Source: Blastocatellia bacterium
Lineage (GTDB): Bacteria > Acidobacteriota > Blastocatellia > UBA7656
Direction: 5' to 3'
Assembly (NCBI GenBank): GCA_035275065.1
Contig: DATENM010000087.1
Coordinates: 104,830-168,829, forward strand
Length of the DNA: 64,000 bases
Positions 62,066 through 64,000 of the stretch are shown one piece after another. The number at the start of each line of letters is the position of its first letter. Positions within the stretch are counted from its first letter, which is position 1. Position numbers and translations under genes: made by a program. The notes below the pieces were generated by a model. The model made no database searches and was not told the DNA's origin. It worked only from the letters and a program-made list of their open reading frames with translations.

Positions 62066-63304
62066 TTGGAAAGTTTCACTCGTCCGGCCTGGCTATCGGC
62101 GACCGCCGATCACGGTAACGTCCTGCTGGCGCTGTTCATCGCGCTGCTGGCGGCCAAGCTGCTGGCCGAATTGTTCGAGCGCCTGCGTCAGCCGGCGGTG
62201 GTCGGCGAAGTCCTGGCCGGCATTCTCATTGGCCCGGCGCTGCTCAACTGGGTGCAGCCAACCCCTGTGCTGGATGCGCTGGCGGAGATCGGCGTCATCT
62301 TTCTGCTCTTTACGGTCGGGCTTGAAACGCGACCGAGCGACATCTTCAAAGTCGGCACCACGGCGCTGACGTCGGCCATCCTCGGCGTCATTGTGCCTTT
62401 CATTGCCGGCTGGGCGCTGCTGTCGCTGTGGCCCGGATACTCGCGGGTCGAAGCGATCTTTATGGGCGCGGCGATGGTAGCGACCTCTGTAGGGATCACG
62501 GCGCGGGTGTTGTCGGGCCTCGGGCTGATTACGGCTGAAGCCAGTCGCGTCATTCTGGCCGCGGCGGTAATTGATGATATCATCGGCTTGCTGGTGCTTG
62601 CCGTCGTCAGCAGCCTGGCCGAAGGCCAGGTCAACTATCTGCACCTGGCGCTGACGGCGGGGCTGGCCATTGGCTTCACTGTATTCACCATCACACTGGG
62701 CGCACGCGTCGTCAAGCGCGTCAAGCAGCCCGTCCACAACCTGCGAATCACCCATTCGCTGCTGATCTTCGCGCTCATCCTCTGCTTCGGGCTGGCGGCA
62801 GTCGCGAGCTTCATCGGCATCGCCGGAATCATCGGCGCATTCCTGGCGGGCGTGGCGCTCTCGGAGATCACCGACGGCACGCCGCTGCACCAGCAATCCG
62901 AGGCGTTGAGCGAATTTCTGACGCCCTTCTTTCTCGTCACCATCGGCATGAAGCTCGACCTGACGATCTTCCTTTCGCCGAGTGTTGTCCTGCTCACAGC
63001 GGTAATCGTTACGCTGGCTATCGCTTCTAAACTGATCGGCTGCGGCATCGGCGCTCTCGGCATGGGCAGGCGGCGCGCTTTGCAGGTGGGGGTGGGGATG
63101 ATTCCGCGCGGTGAAGTCGGGATCGTCGTCGCGCAGATCGGCTTATCGCTGACCGGCAACCATGCGCTCTACGGTCTGGTTGTCGCGATGGCGGTGATTA
63201 CGACGCTTGCCGCGCCGCCGCTGATTCGCCTGACCTTCAAAGGCGAGCCCGTGACGGCGCAAGGCGGCCAAGAGGTCAGCGAGTTACAACACGAGCTAAG
63301 ATAG
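62066..63304 (+). CDS. CPA2-type cation:proton antiporter
   Basis: 412-aa membrane antiporter (KefB/NapA-like) exchanging Na+ or K+ for H+. Seen: about 12 hydrophobic helices, with LRQPAVVGEVLAGILIGPAL near the start, ALAEIGVIFLLFTVGLE, and AAAVIDDIIGLLVLAVV carrying the D-D pair of ion-translocating CPA members. A conserved Lys in helix 10 is suggested by IPRGEVGIVVAQIGL. No TrkA-N domain follows, so no visible ligand gating. TTG start at 62066 with GAGGGAG upstream. Confidence 0.9.
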   Translation: MESFTRPAWLSATADHGNVLLALFIALLAAKLLAELFERLRQPAVVGEVLAGILIGPALLNWVQPTPVLDALAEIGVIFLLFTVGLETRPSDIFKVGTTALTSAILGVIVPFIAGWALLSLWPGYSRVEAIFMGAAMVATSVGITARVLSGLGLITAEASRVILAAAVIDDIIGLLVLAVVSSLAEGQVNYLHLALTAGLAIGFTVFTITLGARVVKRVKQPVHNLRITHSLLIFALILCFGLAAVASFIGIAGIIGAFLAGVALSEITDGTPLHQQSEALSEFLTPFFLVTIGMKLDLTIFLSPSVVLLTAVIVTLAIASKLIGCGIGALGMGRRRALQVGVGMIPRGEVGIVVAQIGLSLTGNHALYGLVVAMAVITTLAAPPLIRLTFKGEPVTAQGGQEVSELQHELR

Positions 63305-63343
63305 CCTAGGGTCAATCTATCACTCACCCGTCTGACGGCAATA

Positions 63344-63422
63344 TGTAGCGCAATCTGTTAGCTTGCGCGAGTCGCTGCGCAAGCTAACAGATTGCGCTAC
63401 ACCCAATTGAAACCCGCTCTAA
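63344..63422. repeat. MITE-like repeat, core plus right end (copy 7)
   Basis: TGTAGCGCAATCTGTTAGCT ... CTAACAGATTGCGCTACACC, then CAATTGAAACCCGCTCTA, again the complement of TAGAGCGG. Same arrangement as copy 6. Confidence 0.8.
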
Positions 63423-63423
63423 A

Positions 63424-63455
63424 GAATAAAAAAGAGGGCCGCATTACTGCGGCCC
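63424..63455 (-). terminator. Rho-independent terminator on the minus strand
   Basis: GGGCCGCA, loop, TGCGGCCC (63436-63455) followed on the minus strand by a T-rich run (complement of AAAGAATAAAAAA). It ends the transcript of the C-terminally complete gene at 63515. A second hairpin (CGCGAGGAAGG/CCTTCCTCGCG, 63476-63503) lies between them. Confidence 0.8.
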
Positions 63456-63514
63456 CCGGTTGATGCTTGTGCATCCGCGAGGAAGGTCTCAGCCTTCCTC
63501 GCGGCGCGAAGCGG

Positions 63515-64000
63515 TTAGTTAGTCGGGCAGGACTTGTTGCAGAAGAACGCTGATGAAGAGCCGCCGGAAGTACCCGGGTTCGTCACGACGATGTTCCCAG
63601 GCAACTGGCCGCAGATCTTCTTGACCACGCGAATCGTTCTGAAACTGGTGGTCGAGCCAGGCTCAAGCTCGATGAACTTGACCTTCTTGGGCGACACACC
63701 ACCGATTGTTACGGTCGCATCTTGCTTGATGTTGGAACCAAAGATATCAAGGAAGAATTGACCGGTCGTGTTGCGACCGAGGTCGCAACCGTTGACCAGC
63801 GGAATGTCGGGCAGCGGCGGGCAGCCCGGCGTACCCGGCGGGCAGACCACCGGCGTAGTCGAGTTGCAGGTGAAGGTGACCTGTATGCCTTGCTCGTTGC
63901 CAAGCGCACAGCCCGCCGGCTCACCCGTGATCGCCGCCGTCCGATTGCGGCTCACACCGCCCGGCCCTTGCACGAAGATCAAGAACGTCTTCCCGGCATT
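63515..64000 (-). CDS. Secreted-type protein with IPT/TIG-like domain, cut by the window edge
   Basis: C-terminal 161 residues of a larger protein; the frame is open to the right edge, so the start lies beyond it. Seen: a Cys/Pro/Gly-rich segment (CPPGTPGCPPLPDIP) and GQFFLDIFGSNIKQDATVTI then GGVSPKKVKFIEL, a beta-sandwich typical of IPT/TIG domains; Cys pairs near the end (CGQ, FFCNKSC) may form disulfides. Probably extracellular. The stop is followed by two hairpins. Confidence 0.75.
   Translation of the reverse strand, partial: NAGKTFLIFVQGPGGVSRNRTAAITGEPAGCALGNEQGIQVTFTCNSTTPVVCPPGTPGCPPLPDIPLVNGCDLGRNTTGQFFLDIFGSNIKQDATVTIGGVSPKKVKFIELEPGSTTSFRTIRVVKKICGQLPGNIVVTNPGTSGGSSSAFFCNKSCPTN

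Overview
The window is a gene-dense, GC-rich bacterial chromosome segment with 51 supported protein genes on both strands and no rRNA, tRNA, integrase, transposase or CRISPR array that I can see. TamB and BamA-type proteins, sugar-nucleotide and glycosyltransferase genes and a heptosyltransferase-like gene show a diderm. A VWFA protein of the type expanded in Acidobacteriota, a CBM9/DUF5916 outer-membrane-type protein and the dispersed inverted repeats point to Acidobacteriota, perhaps Blastocatellia. The phylum is inferred from gene families, not from a marker RNA.

Layout. Bases 1-8.9 kb hold the end of a riboflavin gene (ribA) and an envelope-biogenesis run: tamB, a BamA-like protein with about seven POTRA repeats, and a SurA-like chaperone. 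9.0-12.6 kb (minus): a membrane glycosyltransferase overlapping an M3 oligopeptidase. 12.8-19.2 kb: purF, two unknown genes, purM, a zinc-ribbon membrane protein and a WbpB/WbpD-like sugar-modifying pair. 19.3-28.2 kb: an ArsC/Spx-like protein, a beta-CASP nuclease with ligA, potA-potB without potC or potD, and a carbamoyltransferase with an epimerase. 28.2-36.1 kb (mostly minus): a histone-deacetylase-like enzyme, a LolD-type ATPase, the DUF5916 protein, a VWFA protein and hemW. 36.2-41.3 kb: one giant secreted protein joining a CSLREA/beta-helix region to a gingipain-like C25 peptidase. 41.6-50.2 kb: epimerase and glycosyltransferase, recQ, a divergent rho, a Uma2 protein and a phospholipase-B/C45-like hydrolase. 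50.4-64 kb: asnS, a LOG-like protein, a lytic transglycosylase, arginase, ddl, pdxJ, coaD, an aminotransferase, a cation/proton antiporter, several one- or two-helix small membrane proteins, and a secreted protein cut by the right edge.

How the genes work together. Much of the window serves the envelope: outer-membrane assembly (TamB, BamA, SurA-like), peptidoglycan (Ddl, lytic transglycosylase) and surface glycans (epimerases, Gfo/Idh oxidoreductase, hexapeptide acetyltransferase, carbamoyltransferase, four glycosyltransferases). Housekeeping genes for purines, CoA, PLP, riboflavin, DNA ligation and transcription termination are interleaved.

The least-explained signal is non-coding. One family of about 100-bp MITE-like palindromes has seven copies; three of them begin exactly at a neighbouring gene's TAG stop codon. 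Other inverted repeats, some of them tandem 7-mers, sit at gene starts and even encode parts of N-terminal signal sequences. Two minus-strand genes share an identical TATAATCCTCGC box ending directly at the start codon, which suggests leaderless transcripts.
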